Assembly: GCA_009741485.1 (NCBI GenBank)
Contig: CM019219.1
Coordinates: 30,340,264-30,404,263, forward strand
Length of the DNA: 64,000 nt
Reading direction: 5' to 3'
Source: Malurus cyaneus samueli
Taxonomy: Eukaryota > Chordata > Aves > Passeriformes > Maluridae
This document shows, piece by piece, positions 1 through 13,500 of this stretch; within the stretch, counting starts at the first letter, position 1; the number at the start of each line of letters is the position of its first letter. A program made the translations under genes and the position numbers. The notes beneath the pieces are model-generated. The model made no database searches. It was not told the origin of the DNA and saw only the letters and a program-made list of their open reading frames with translations.

Positions 1-132
1 CCTGTCTTTAGATAACTCAGCACAAGGTGGGAGATTGTGGTGACCTCCCCCAGCGGCTGCATGACGCCGTGTCGATTACGGACCTTGCGTTTGGCTGTGT
101 GAAGGGTGCACCACGTCTGGGCTATCACGGCC

Positions 133-925
133 GGAGTCCGATTGAGCAACGCAGCACGAGGTTCCCGTCCCTCGGCTTCCCAGGATGGGGGGTGGCTTGC
201 GCTCAGCTGAAAAGCTCCACAACGATGGAAACGGGGGGAAGCATCACCTGTGCAATGACAGAATTTGCACGGAAAGCAGGCCGCACATTGTCTCACTGCG
301 ACAGCCAAGGTGGTGAAAGCCAGTGACCACATCAATGTCGCGCTAATGGCACCCCCACTAAGGCTGCAGAGTTTCCTGCCATGGGCTGTTGAGGAGTGGA
401 TCCCTCTCATCTCTGTCGCTCTTGGGCACTTGTTGCCAAGAATCTAGTCCGTTGTGCTTTTGCAGCGTTGTCACCAAATCGCACACAAAGGTGACCTCTG
501 TGATGCCGAGCCCAGCCCCTTCCCTCGCTGTATTTTTTTCTTTGCTGTGGTGACTCTGGACCATCCCTCTGCCCGCTGTCACCGTCCACAGCCTCCGTTC
601 CAGCGAGGAAAAATAAGCTCGGAGAGGGGCGTTTCTGTGAGCTGGGACAGCAGTCTAATCCTGCTGGTCGGTAAGGGAGGAGGGAACAACCGAGGGGGTT
701 TTGGGGCAGCGATGGCCTTCCCCAGGGAGTGCTGACCCCAGCGAAGGGAATGGAGGGACGCGGTAGTCCGGCTGGACAAGGTCTCTAATGAAAATGCCTT
801 TCCGGCGGAAAGTTGCGCTTTAATCATAATACCAGAGCGAACCAGGCAGGGTAAAATCCTTCTTCCCCCTCACGCCTGGGAGGAGAAGCAGAAATCCCAC
901 TTTTGCTGGCTCTGCCAGGTAGATA
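133..925 (+). repeat. Left arm of a large diverged inverted repeat
   Basis: This segment is matched in reverse complement by 1452-2119. For example, 133-195 (ggagtccgattgagcaacgc onward) reappears inverted at 2055-2119. Many small indels separate the arms, so this is not a recent duplication. No protein family is recognisable in either arm. Confidence 0.8.
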
Positions 926-1169
926 ACCGCCCCGAGGCCTTACTGTTGCCACTTCCGCGATGCACGCTGGACAGCGGCTGTTGGCTGCGGTCCAGCGGGT
1001 CCCGGCCCCAGCCACCCTGCTGCCCACTACGGGGGGTCACTCATTCCGGGGCATACCTCAAAAAATCATGCTGAATCCCACCCCTGGCATGAAGGTTTTC
1101 ATTTCTGTACTGCTATTGCTTGGTTCCCACCACCTGTGGTCAGTGTTCCAGCAGGTTCTTACCCCAATG

Positions 1170-1355
1170 GACCTTCCCCCCCAACACTGCCCCATTCTCC
1201 ACCAAACTGCCCCATCTTCCACCTCAAAACTGCCCATTTCCACCCCCAAACTGCCCCATTTCCACCCCAAACTGCCCCATTTCCATCCCCAACTGCCCAT
1301 TTCCTTCCCAAACTGCCCCATTTCCACCCTACACTGCCCATTTCCGCAGGGTGGG
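1170..1355 (+). repeat. Minisatellite of about 20 bp in the inverted-repeat spacer
   Basis: Eight to nine imperfect copies of a unit like ccaaactgccccatttccac sit in the loop between the inverted-repeat arms. Overlapping open frames here are repeat artefacts. Confidence 0.85.
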
Positions 1356-1451
1356 CTGGGGCCGGGACCCCCGGCTGGACCCGCACAGCCCCACAGCCGC
1401 TGCTCAGGGTGGCATCAGCGGGCTGGGCACAGAAGGGCTCTCGGGGAGGTT

Positions 1452-2119
1452 TCTACCTGGCAGAGCCACGCAAAGAGGGGATTTCTGCTTCTCCTCCCAG
1501 GCGGAGGGGGAGGAAGGATTTTCCCTGCCATGGTTCGCTCTGGATTTGTTAAAGCGCAACTTTCCGGGGTTTAATCATTAGAGACCTTTCCAGCCGGCTC
1601 CGCGTCCCTCCTTCCCTTCGTCTGAGGTCAGACTCCCTGGGGAAGGCATCGCTGCTCCCAAAACCCCCTCGGTTTTCCCTCATCCCTTCCGACCAGCAGG
1701 ATTAGCTCCTTCCCAGCACAGAACGCCCCTCTCCAGCTTTTTTTCCTCGCTGGAACGGAGCTGTGGGTGACAGCGGGCAGGGGATGGTCTCAGAGTACCC
1801 AGCAAATGAAAAAAAAAGGAGGGAAGGAGGCTGGGCTCGACATCACAGAGGTCACTTTGTGTGCGTTTGGTGACAGAGCTGCAAAAGCACAACGGAGTAG
1901 ATTCTTGGGCAAAAGTGCCCAAGAGTAGATTCCCAAGCAAAATTGGCGTATTAGGCATGAAATGTCTCCTGGCTTTCACACTGCTGCTAACTCTCCCTGC
2001 TTTCCCGCAAATTCCTGTGAGTTCCCCCTTTCCCGTGGAGCCTCCTGAGCCGAAAGCCACCCCCCATCCTGGGAAGCCGAGGGACGGGAACCTCGTGCTG
2101 CGTTGCTCAATCGGACTCC
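1452..2119 (-). repeat. Right arm of the large inverted repeat
   Basis: It is the reverse complement of 133-925 with a spacer of about 530 bp. Matching blocks include 1700-1760 with 590-690 and 1860-1915 with 410-475. It is shorter than the left arm because of deletions. Confidence 0.8.
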
Positions 2120-3900
2120 GTCCCCAGCGTGTCACCCCGGCAGGAGCGGGTGGCAGCTCACACAGCTCCCACTGTCTGTTTTGAAGGGAAAAAAATGAAG
2201 AATGCTTGGTGTTTATGGATGTATGGAAAGGAATATATCGTGGTTGGAGTCTGGAGGGAGGAAAAAAAAAACCCAAAAACATTGATAACCTACAGGAAAA
2301 GGGTTTCTCTACTGAGCTCTTTGGGTTCTTTCTTAGCGGGAAGTTGGATATAATCGTCCAGTCTTTGCAGAGGTTGTTATTCTGCAGGAGGAGCAGTTGC
2401 ACAGAGGGGGTACCAAGCAAAGCAGCCTTAATGAGATGTGCCCAAGTGGCTCAGCACAATCAGGTGTGCATTGATCCTGAGGGATAAACACCGATTCGTT
2501 ACCCCCTTTGTGGTACCAGGAATCAGCTTTCCCTGAAAGGCTCTGCCCTCAAACACCCTCTGTGCTCCCCCAGCAAAACTCCTGGCACGGGAGACAGCCC
2601 CTGACTGAAGAAAGAGACTCTGCTTTTTCTGGATAACCCTAAAGTGAAGCAAAGTTTTCCACATTTTTTGGGGGAGGTAAAAGCTTCTGGATTCTTCTTG
2701 CTCCTTGATGGATGGAGTAAAGTCAGGGGATGTGGCTGCAGCAGGTGGTGAGGGAGCCATGTGTACGAGTCATGGAGAGGCGCAGTGGAATCATAGTAAG
2801 TTTGTTTCTTGTCGCTATGTGGGGCTTAAAAGGCTTAAATGGACCTTTCTTTGCCTTGGCAGTTGAGAATTTTAGCAGAAACCTGAAATAAATGAGAGTG
2901 GAGAGCGGAAAAGCAGACCCAGTGATGCTCTGATTTCAGGCAAAAGCAGAACCTTCCTTTTCTTGATGTTGTGACCTCGATAACTTGGTGGTATTGTCAA
3001 AATTCCATCAAAAATGAGGATGAAATAGGAAATGTGGAAAGTTTGCCCTTCCAAAGGTGTTCGTTTCAATATAAACTTCTGAACAAGATGCAGCTTTCCC
3101 CCTCCTTTTTCCCCCCCTTTTTTCACGTGGTGGCCCTTGTTAATGACAATCCATTTTAAGGGCAAATCCCTGAAATTGGTTTAATTCCAGAACAATTATT
3201 TTTAATAAGTGTGGCCGGGTTGGTTTCTTTTTCAAAGCAGAGCTGAAAGCATTGCCTGAGTTTGCTGCAGTCATTCACATTTTCCATCAGCAGGCACGGA
3301 AGGGGTTTTTTCCCCCTGCGAGGGCGGATTTGCTAATTGATTCCTGGCTCGGGGAACAAAGAAAGAGAGAAAGTAATCGTGCTTCCTCTGGGTGACAGGA
3401 ATTGTCCTCCCTTAGGGTAAAAATAAAATATCCCAGCACACCGGCACCGCTGCGAGGACTGGAATAAGGGGAAAGGAATCCTTTTAAAATAAAAATAAAG
3501 CATCCCCCCATGATTTATATCCTGGAAATTGTCTGGATGCGCTGATGGACACAAGGATGGGGGACGTGGCTTGGTGCTGCTGGGCTCGATGATCTCAGAG
3601 GGTTTTTCCAACCTGAATGATCCTATGATTCCATCCTATGGACCCTTGACGGGCAGAGATGGGAAAGTACCCAAAAAAAAGCGTTGAGATGTCCTTGAGC
3701 CAAGGCAGGCAGGAGGGAAGGGGGAGAGAAGAAGGCTTGGAAAATTGCAGGGTGGAAGGGCTGTTTTACAGGGTTTGGTATTTGTTGTGTTGCGATTTTT
3801 ACCTCCCAAAAAAAGAGAGGCTTTTAGTCTGGTTCCATCCCAGAGAAACCCCACTGACGGAGCGGGGAAAGCTCTTGAGCTTGGAAGTGATCTGGGAATG
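2120..3900. other. Noncoding sequence upstream of A1CF
   Basis: I saw no conserved coding exon. The stretch is ordinary mixed-composition DNA with poly(A/T) runs and one CR1 3' end (entered separately). Confidence 0.6.
3560..3645 (+). mobile_element. CR1 LINE 3' end fragment
   Basis: The segment resembles the CR1 3' terminus: gatgatctcagagggttttt, then ccaacctgaatgatcctatg and attcca. It is 5'-truncated and short. Confidence 0.6.
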
Positions 3901-4019
3901 ACTTTAGGGTGGTAATTAGCGGGTGTGAATTAACGGGGGCTACGGAACGCTACCCGGGTGGGGCAGGGGCTGGCCGCGGGTGTGTTCCAACCAGAGCTGT
4001 CCAGACACGGCCTCTTTGG

Positions 4020-4790
4020 ATCGGGAGTTGGGGCGTGCAGATTCCTTTGGGATCAGGAGAGAGGGTGTGCAGATTCCTTTGGGATCGGGAGCGAGGGTGT
4101 GCAGATTCCTTTGGGATCAGGAGAGAGGGTTTGCAGATTCCTTTGGAATCAGGAGAGAGGGTGTGCAGATTCCTTTGGGATCGGGAGGGGCCTTGCAGAT
4201 TCCTTTGGGATCGGGAGTTGGGGCGTGCAGATTCTTTGGATCAAGGAGAGAGGGTGTGCAGAATCCTGGGAATCGGGAGGGTGGCCTTGCAGGATTCCTT
4301 TGGGATCGGTACGGAGGGTGTGCAGATTCCTTTGGGATCGGGAGGGGGGCCTTGCAGTATCCTTTGGTCGGGAGAGAGGGTTTGCAAGATCCTTTGGGAT
4401 TCGGGAGAGAGGGTTTGCAGATCTTTTGGGATCGGGAGAGAGGGTGTGCAGATCCATTGGATCGGGCTGAGCGGGACTTGCAGAGATTCCTTTGGGATCG
4501 GGAGAGAGGGTTTACAGATTCCTTTGGGATCGGGAAAGAGTGTTTGCAGATTCCTTTGGGATCGGGAGCGGGGGTTTGCAGATTCCTTTGGGATCGAGAG
4601 AGAGGGTTTGCAGATTCCTTTGGGATCGGGAAAGAAGGCTCGCAGATTCCTTTGGAATCAGGAGCGAGGGTGTGCAGATTCCTTTGGGATCGGGAGCTCG
4701 GGTTATCAGATTCTTTTGGGATGCGGAGAGGAGGGTTTTGCAGATTGCTTTGGGATCGGGAGCGCGGGTTTGCAGGGAGCTGGGGTGGGG
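4020..4790 (+). repeat. 32-bp minisatellite, about 24 copies
   Basis: The unit is close to gatcgggagagagggtttgc followed by agattcctttgg, repeated in tandem with substitutions and small indels. Because 32 is not a multiple of three, all frames stay open and produce spurious ORFs of over 300 codons on both strands. Confidence 0.95.
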
Positions 4791-4794
4791 GTCT

Positions 4795-7456
4795 CCAGCT
4801 GGACCCCACTTCCAGCAGTACCAGCTCCACAGCTCCAGGCGAGTTGGGGCACTCTTCCGGGGTAGGGCATGGTGCCCCTCCTGCATGGTTTCTCCTGCAG
4901 CAGCGGGCACACAGCGAGGCCAGGTCCCGGTTAACAAACTCCCAAAATCCCGGATTCTGTAGCGGGCTGTCGTTATGACTCCATCGCAACCCTGAACGCT
5001 CTTGCTCCCTGATTCCGAGTGGATTGCTGGGAGGGCACCAGTGTCCAGCCAGGCTGCGCTGGAGCCTGAGATCCTTGCAGGACTCCTGGCCTTACAAGAA
5101 GGACCCAGCAGAGCAGGGCTGTCTGATCCGATAAGGCAGGGAGGGATATTGCTCCTGCTGGAAAGGCACCAGCCTGGGAGATGCTCCGTTCCCATCCAGC
5201 CCCGAGGCGTGTGTTCACTGCTCAGCGCGAAACCATCCCCGGCAGGGAGCGAGAGAGGGAGGGAGGGAGACCTTCCTGGAAATCCCTCCTGCCTGCACCA
5301 GAGGATATTGCCCTTAAAACATCCACTGCAGGCGCATCCCGAGCAGCAGCCGAGCATCATCCAGGGCTCGCAGAGACTCATCCGCAGAGCGCTGCAATTT
5401 GATCCCTCGGCGCTCTGATGGAACCAGGATGCTCCAAAAGCGGCCACATTTGGGGTGTGACGGAACTTTCCTCCACGGGGTGGACATGGGGCACCTCTGC
5501 CCAGGCAGGGGATGGTGCAGAACCAGCCTGGATTTTATCCGCGGGTTTGGAGCGCTCACTTTCCCTTTCTGAAGCAGCCTGGGAAAGGATCCTTAGGGAT
5601 TTCTGCTAATCCTGCCCCGTGCCTGACGAGCGCCAGCTCCTCCCGGAGACGCTGCGGACACAGACACCACAAACACCGCCGGGGTTTGGGAAGGGCAAAC
5701 AAACCCATAACTGGGCTCCAGCTGCTGCAGGGAACTGTCGTTTGGGAATCAGAGACCCGAGGGAGTTGTTGCATTGGGCAGTCCATCCCCCAGCCCCTGC
5801 TTGTTGTGGGATGATTAATACAAACCTGGGAGATGGGGAAAAATCAAATCAAATCAGAAAGGTCTCACCAATCTCTGCATTAAACAGCTCCAAAAGCTGT
5901 CCTTGCAGAGGTGTCTCTGTTCCCAAGCCTTTGAGGCACCGTCTCTGGATATCGGTGTGGCAGAGCCTGAGCCTGACACGAGGCTGAGATCCTCCAGAAA
6001 CCTGGGTTGTGCCCCTTTTTTGGCACTGGGAATAACCCATTTTAAACTGGAAACCCCTGTTCAAATCCTCCAGGGTGCACAGGCACAGGAGCACAGGGAG
6101 GGACTGTCCCAAAGCAAAGTGAACCCCAAGCCCTGACTCTTTTCTCAGTGAACCCCAAAAGCTGCCCATCCTCATGAGAGGGGTTGGTGTTCACACCTGG
6201 GGGCTGGGAATGCTTTTTCTGCTATTTCCATAGGATCATGGCACGCTCAGAAAATCAGCTGGAAGCAGGTGCACTGTGCTTCCTTACCTGCATTTCTTTA
6301 CCTTCAGGGCTCACCTTATGTGCCCCAAGGGACTGCACACAATTTAGGGTCTCCTCCCCAAAATCCGGCACCAGCTCAGGGTGCAGCCACAACACCCACC
6401 TTCCTTGCACCTTCCCAGTGCTCTGCATTCCCTTCTCCCTGCCCAGCATTCCCAGCACCATTCCATCCCCAGGGTGTGCTCCCAGGGTGCCCCATCCCCC
6501 TCACCCCCAGCCTCTTTTGGCCCTTTTTTCTCCCTGGGAATGACCACCCTTCCTTGCTTCCACCTTGCTACCATGAAAGGCAGTTTTAGGCAATAAAAAC
6601 CATTTTGGATGACACAATGTAGTGTTTTCCTGCATGAAATTCTTGGTCCCAGTGGCCCCTACAGACCCTGGTTTTGTGCCTGGAGCACAAAAAAACCGGG
6701 ATTTTGGACAAGCCCATAAAGCTTAGCATTCAGGAAAAATGGGGCAGCCTGGAATCACCAATAATAAATCCATTTTATAAATGTCCCCTTTGCAGAGGGT
6801 AGCCCAAGTCAGATTCAGATTTCAGCTTCATGATATTTTCAATCCAAAACCAAACCAGAATATCTTGAATCAGCCCTGACCTAAAACTGAAGCTCTTATT
6901 CAAAATGTCTGCACCCAAGGTTGTTCCAGCCCAGAACCCAGATAAGATCTGAGGTTTTTCCATGTTCTTTGTTTTCAAAAATAATTTTTATTTTAGGCCA
7001 AGTATTTTATTTTTTATTTTAGGCCAGATTTGGAGGTAGGTGTTGTTTCTCACACACTGGGCATGGCTGGTACAAGGTTCCCTACCCAGAGGCAGCATCC
7101 CACAAGGCCTGAAGGACTCCTTGTTGTCTATTCAGTGCAGGATCAGGCACTTCTATATTTTTCCCTCCTCAGACACCACCAAAAGGCTACAAATTCCCTC
7201 TGTTTCTCCCCAAAATGTGACTGTGGGTTTAGATGCCATTTATTTCCATGTACAAGGGGGATATTTCTGCTTCTTCCTCTGCTGTTCTGTTTTGGTTTTA
7301 TCTCCAAAATAACTGATTTAGGAAGAGCAACTCTGTGAACTTTCTCAGGAGGGTGGACTTTCTCCTCCCAGCCGTATTAATTGATTTAATTTATCTTAAA
7401 TTTGATTGCAGTGAGCACCCCTAATTAACCTGATTTTTTGCTGCTAATCACTCACA
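4795..7456. other. Noncoding region immediately upstream of A1CF
   Basis: No conserved exon or recognisable repeat family was seen. The A1CF promoter and noncoding first exon(s) should lie here or further upstream, but no promoter motif could be assigned with confidence. Confidence 0.5.
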
Positions 7457-7555
7457 ATGGAATCAAATCACAAATCCGGGGATGGATTGACCGGCACACA
7501 GAAAGAAGCCGCCCTCCGTGCGTTAATTCAGCGAACGGGATATAATTTGATCCAG
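7457..7555 (+). CDS. A1CF: A1CF coding exon 1 (residues 1-33)
   Basis: ATG in a good Kozak context (A at -3, G at +4) opens [20 protein letters not shown], the characteristic A1CF N-terminus. The exon ends at CAG|gtagga in phase 0 and is 99 nt long. An AG at 7410-7411 (tttgattgcag) could be the acceptor of this exon, making 7412-7456 the 5' UTR part; that is inference. Confidence 0.93.
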
Positions 7556-10500
7556 GTAGGAATCCATCCTTTTGTGCAGTGTCCAGCTTCATCCTGAAGT
7601 TTCACTGGGGGCTTGAGCAGTGAATCCATGCTCCTGAATCACTCCTTGCTCATTCCTTTGCCCTCTGTTTCTCTCTCACACCCGTGCTGACTGTAAATAC
7701 GTTCTCTTTCATGAAGCAGGAACTTATTCCTCCAGGAATTCATTGCTTGATGGGAAATGGTGATAAAAGTGGGGATAAAACAATGCTGAGCATTGATAGA
7801 TGTTGGGAAGGTCAGGATTGGTGTGTCAAAGCCACCCATCCATTGAGCAAAGTTTCAGAAGAGGGAGGAGGTGGGAAGTCCTTTCATGCAGATCTTTGTG
7901 CAGGTACATGGGAAGAGGGTGCCTCACCTGCTCCCAGTTCAGTCTCCGAGGTCTCCAAAGTTTCCAAGATCCAAACCTCCCATATTGGGGCATGGCCTTC
8001 AAACCCACCTGAGAAAGCCTTTCTTGGTTACCACTCCCTAAAAGAGCTCAGCACTGCTGTGGCTGGCCCTGCATCCTGACAGAAGGAACTGGGAATTCTG
8101 AATTTTAGGCAGCTGGAGGCCCTGAACTTTGCCCGGCTTTGTGTAGCACTAGAGGGCACAACAGCCCCAAGCAAAACCCGAGATTCCTGGGAAAAAGCAC
8201 ATTCCAGGAGCAGGCCAGCAGCTGTGTTTGGCGCCCTTGAGGAGCTGGGTTTGACCTGTAAGAGGAAGGATTTGTCCCTGTCTCGGATTAGCTGTGGCTT
8301 GCTTAGAATGGCAGAGTGGGTTGGGTTGAAGGCTCCTTAAAGCCCATCTCAGTCCAGCCCCAGGCCATGGACAGGGACACCTTCCCTGCTCCAAACCCTG
8401 TCCAGCCTGGCCTTGGAATTGTCCTGGTGTTCAGTTTCCCATCCTGTCCCATCCGGCTTTAGCTCATTCCTAAACCGCAGATTTCAGCTCCAATCCTGCC
8501 CACGCTTCAACGTCTTCTCGCTCTTCTCTCTATTTTTCTTTCTTTTCCATTCCAACTTTGCTATTTTCTCTTTTTCCCTTCTCCCCTCAATTCTCTCCTA
8601 ATTTCCCTGTATTTTAGGGATTTTTCTTCCAACCTGTCTGTTGGAGCAGCCAAGCATCTTCTTCCTCAGTCACCCTGGGTCATTCATCTTCGGGAAGTGG
8701 CTGATGCCCATTTCCCCCCAGGCACTTCATCAGGAAGAGTTTGTGGAGGTGCTGCCTTTAAACCATGAGGGGAAACCACCTCCAACAGAGGGAAGGGTTT
8801 ATTTCCTCCTGTGCCCCCTCACACACCACCTCAGTGTCCCCAGGACTCCATCACTGCTGAAAATACTGGAAAAAACAGGAATGAGCATGGATAATCCAGC
8901 GCCTGTTCTAGGCTCAAAAAGCTAAAGGGGTTTGTGGTGTATTCCTATTTTCCTGTAAGGATCCCTGTTTGCTTGCATTCCTCTTAAATCATCTGTATGG
9001 GTATTTGTTTGCCTGGAATAATTCCAGAGTGGGAAGTGACTGAAGAAATGGTCAGGGAGCCAAAAATGAAAAAATTACTGGGGCCCCAGCCCCTCTGGGA
9101 GCAGGGAATCACTGTAGGAAAAGGGAAGGAAAGATGGGAGAGGGAGGGAAAGAGGGAGAGAGGAAAAGGAAAGGAAAGGAAAGGAAAGGAAAGGAAAGGA
9201 AAGGAAAGGAAAGGAAAGGAAAGGAAAGGAAAGGAAAGGAAAGGAAAGGAAAGGATCATTAAAAATTGGAGAGGAGAACAGAGACACACTCATATAGCAA
9301 AAACACACCAAAAAGGAAATACTGACTGGGATTTACATCTTTGAACATCATTTGGGGCCAAGATTTGCCGTCTGCCAGAAGGAGCTCCTGGGTGGGCAGG
9401 ATGGGATGAAAATCAAGACAAATAACAAATTTTGCATGAGTTCCATTACCCAGCCCACAGCTAACACAGAGCCCACAGAGATTCCCCTCCCAGAGCCAGG
9501 AGGATTTCCATTTCCCAGGGATTTCCATTTCCCAGGGAGTCACCTGGGCTTTGGTAGCACCCCAGCTCTGGGACACTGCGTTATCCCTGCAGAATCTGTG
9601 AGGAGCTCAAGGGAAGCAGAGTGTCTCCCTCAAGGGTCATTCCCTGAGAAGGGGTTGGTCTGATCCTCATTTAAAAATCCACAGTTGAACCTTTCTTTCC
9701 TTTTTGTCTCCTCCTGGCAGGAAAATGGGCAGAGGAAATACGGGGGACCCCCACCAGGCTGGGACGGCCCTCCTCCGGAAAGGGGCTGTGAGATCTTCAT
9801 CGGGAAGCTGCCCCGAGACCTCTTTGAGGATGAACTTATCCCCCTCTGTGAAAAGGTGAGCCCTGGTGGGACCTGATGGGCAGAGCTGCGTTTTGGGGTA
9901 GAATCAGAGATGACTCCAAGGCCAGATTGGGGTGGGGTGGGGCTCGGATTCACCTGGGATAGGGAGAGGTGTCCCTGCCCATGGAACTGGAAATGGGGGG
10001 CCTTTGAGATCCCAGTCTTCTTCAAGCACTCCCAGTGTTGCCTTAAAATCAGGCTCACCTGAAACAGAGGCCAGACAAACTTAGGAGAATGAGAATAGAA
10101 ACTTTAATACAGGCCTACAGGTGCATTCAGGGCAGACAAAGCCCCTTCCTCTTGAGGCTGCACCCAAAATGGACACCGAGTCACGAGATCTTCACCTTTT
10201 ATAAGCTCTGTCTTATTAACACATTGGGCCTCGATTCTCCAATGACACCTTCAGGTGATGATATCACCCACCCCAAACTTGCTCCCCCCAATTCTCTGTT
10301 GTTTCCATATTTTGGGGCTCTGAGGCAGCGAGGTGTCCTTGGATTCAAGCTCAGAGAGGAATTGCTTTGTCTAAAGATGGGAGAACAGGAGCTTTAGTGC
10401 TGCACTGGAGAAATAAAAGAATACAGATGCATGAAAATATAGAAACTAAAAATCCTAAGGCATCACCACCTTGCTGACAAACCTCTCTCTCTGGGCAGAT

Positions 10501-13500
10501 TGGCAAAATCTATGAGATGAGGATGATGATGGACTTCAATGGCAACAACAGGGGCTATGCCTTTGTGACCTTCTCCAACAAACAGGAGGCCAAGAATGCA
10601 ATAAAGACACTCAATAATTATGAAATCAGGTAAATGTGGCAAACACCTTCCCAGCAACTTTAAATCACATATATCGCTCTATTTGGGCACATAAGGGGTA
10701 TTTTTCCTGAAAGCCCAGAGCAAGGTTATTTAGATCCCTGAGTTTTGAGGGGAAATCTCCTCTCTCCCTGTTCAGTCGCTGCTCATTAAAGTCAACATCT
10801 TTCACAGGAAATTTCTTCTTCGCAAAAAAAACAACAAAAAAGATATCCAGAACATTGGAAGAAAAAAAAGATATCAGAACATTGGAAAAAAATATTCAGC
10901 TTTGGATCAAATTAACTTCCCCTAAGCAGTGCTGTTTGTTATGTTCCCCTCAGGTTGTTTGTTGTCGATTTATTCTATTCACAGCCTCCCTCATGACAGG
11001 TTCTGCAGATATGTTCTGGGAGATGGAGCAATTGCAAAAAATTGGTGAAATAGGATGGAAACCAACTGGCAAAACACTGATATTTCTGAATAGAAAGGAA
11101 CAGAAAAGGCCCTCATGTTTGTGACTGAAAACTGGGAACAAAACACCCAGAAATCAACAACAGATGGGCCTATCAATACGTGTTGGTTTGATTTCAACCA
11201 CACTAAATGTTTTTTTGCCAGTTCAGAGAGTGGGATGAGATGATGCCTTTGCTTCAAAAACCTTTCGGGATAAACCATTCTGCCAATTGTATGGCTTTCA
11301 TTTTTGCTTTTAAGAAACAAAGATGGGTGGTGAACTGCTTTGAGCAGATCAAAAGGCACACGGAGAGCTTGAAGGTGCTATTTATTGCTGAGATTGGAAA
11401 GTCTTAGGGGTCAGGCTTCATCCACCTCTTCCACTTCCTTGCCTTGCCCCTCCTTTGAAGAAGTTTTGCATTTGTCCAAACCTCTAAGAGAGTCTTTGAC
11501 CCCAAAGATGTGAACAAAGGAAGTTTTTATTTTGGGGTCTGCACAAGAGTTGGCATCAGTGAGTCCCCAAATGCTGCCTCTCCATGACGAGGGATTTTCT
11601 TCTCCCAAAACCCCAGTCATGAGGTGAGTGGGAAGCCACTGGTAAACCCAACAAATCCTGGATTTGGAAAAGGGACGTGGGGTGTGGGGGAGCACCAAAA
11701 GGGGGAATCCCAAAAAGGAAAAGCAAAGTTTGGCTTTGGTTTCTCCCTCAAATCCTCCATTTCAGCTGTGCTGCCTGACTTGGATGTCAGGTATAGCAGA
11801 GTGGCAGCTTCTACATTGATCAAGGCCACTGGAATATCCCAAAATATGGTTGGCACCAAAAACTTGTGTTTTGAGACAGAAGAGGGGAATTTTTCAGTCA
11901 TTCCCTCTCTTGGCTCCTGACCCCTGACAGAGCAGCTCTGTCGTTTCAGGAATGGGAGGCTCCTGGGTGTCTGTGCCAGCGTGGACAACTGCCGCCTGTT
12001 CGTGGGGGGCATCCCCAAAACCAAGAAGAGGGAGGAAATCCTGGCTGAGATGAAGAAGGTCACGGATGGCGTGGTGGACGTCATCGTCTACCCCAGCGCC
12101 GCCGATAAAACCAAGAACAGGGGCTTTGCTTTCGTGGAGTACGAGAGCCACCGGGCAGCAGCCATGGCCAGGAGGAAGCTGCTCCCAGGTGAGAACAGGC
12201 GTGGTGACAACACCTCGGGGACCCAGGAGTCCAAGGAAGCCAACGTGGCTGCATTTTCTGCCCTCAGAGAGCAGTTTTCAGCCATGGGCTGCCGGGTTTG
12301 GGATTGGCTCCAGCCCCTGCTGCAGCACCGTGCCGGTGATCCGTGGCTGGCGTTCAGGAGCCTGGGTTTGTTAAAAATCCATCTTCAGGTGGATTTAATT
12401 TTTAATTTAATTTTCAGTGTGTCTCTGCAGTAGGATGGGCTTTGTCCTGCCCTTGTCTCCAACACAAAATACGGCCTCAGTGAGGGCGTCTGGAGGAGAA
12501 TCTCTCAGGGAGGGATAGAGCGGATTCAGGCTGGGGAATGGACTGAGGACGTTCCTGAAAATGGATATTTTGGCAAGAAAGCTTGGATTGAGGAATTGCT
12601 TTATGAAATTCAGCACTGGAGGCCAGCCAAAGACCATTGTGAAGGATAGTTTTAGCAGGTATTAGGGGAAGGAGTCACTCAGCTTTGAGTGCATTTACAG
12701 GGATTTCACCAGTTTTCTCTTGTTTTCTTCTGCTCCTGAACTGCTGTGTTGAGCCCAGCTGACCTGCTGGTGAAAGCATCCAACAAACCTTGGGGTTTGA
12801 GGTTTGTTCACAACCACCAGCCTTCCTTCACCTGTTTGATACAACAGCCCATGCAATACCCTGCATAATTTTTTTTTTCTTATTGTGGAAAAAGAAACAT
12901 GATTTTGAGCACTGAATTCGCTTTGCTGCTGTGAGATATCTCACATTGATAATTTTTCCTTTTATTTTGTGTTTCCTGCATCAGTTCAAGCATCTCCCTG
13001 ATTGTGAGAGCACATTCTGTGCTTTGGCAGGACTTTTCCATGGTTTTTATGTGGAAAAGGAAGGCAGGAGCAGGCAGAGCACTTGAAATCCTGAGCTAAG
13101 ACAGAGAGACAGATGGAAGGAACCCAGAGCCCTGAGCAGACATGTGCAATGCATGAGGGCTTTCCAATTTGGGGACATCTCAGTAAACAATTTAGGGAAT
13201 TCCAGGGGCCTGAGCAGGAGCCAGAATGTTCTGATGTCTCAAGCATATGGCAGAAACCGGAAAATAGTTTCGAGCCAGAGCTCATTGTGTCTCCAGCTGA
13301 TGTGAGAGTGAATATCATTATCAAAATGCTTTCTTTACACTGAACCTCGCTGCTCCTTGAGGGAACTCTGCAGAGGAAGTGCTCAAAAATTGAGAGTTTT
13401 TATTAAAAAATTGAAATTTTTTCCTGTCTCCTGGCTAAACAGGAGGGTGGAGACAGACTGGGTTTTAGCAAGAGGCACCAAGCTTAGCTCCTTGTTACAA

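Noticed and set aside
1680..2420. 246-codon frame on -
   Set aside because: It lies in the inverted-repeat arm, has no recognisable domain, and is not conserved in the other arm.
4020..4790. CRISPR-like array with 32-bp repeats
   Set aside because: The repeats abut with no unique spacers and vary along the array, and the surrounding DNA is eukaryotic.
3909..4978. 318- and 332-codon frames with ERVCRFLWD-like repeats
   Set aside because: Product of the 32-bp minisatellite; three frames are open at once and no conserved protein is seen.
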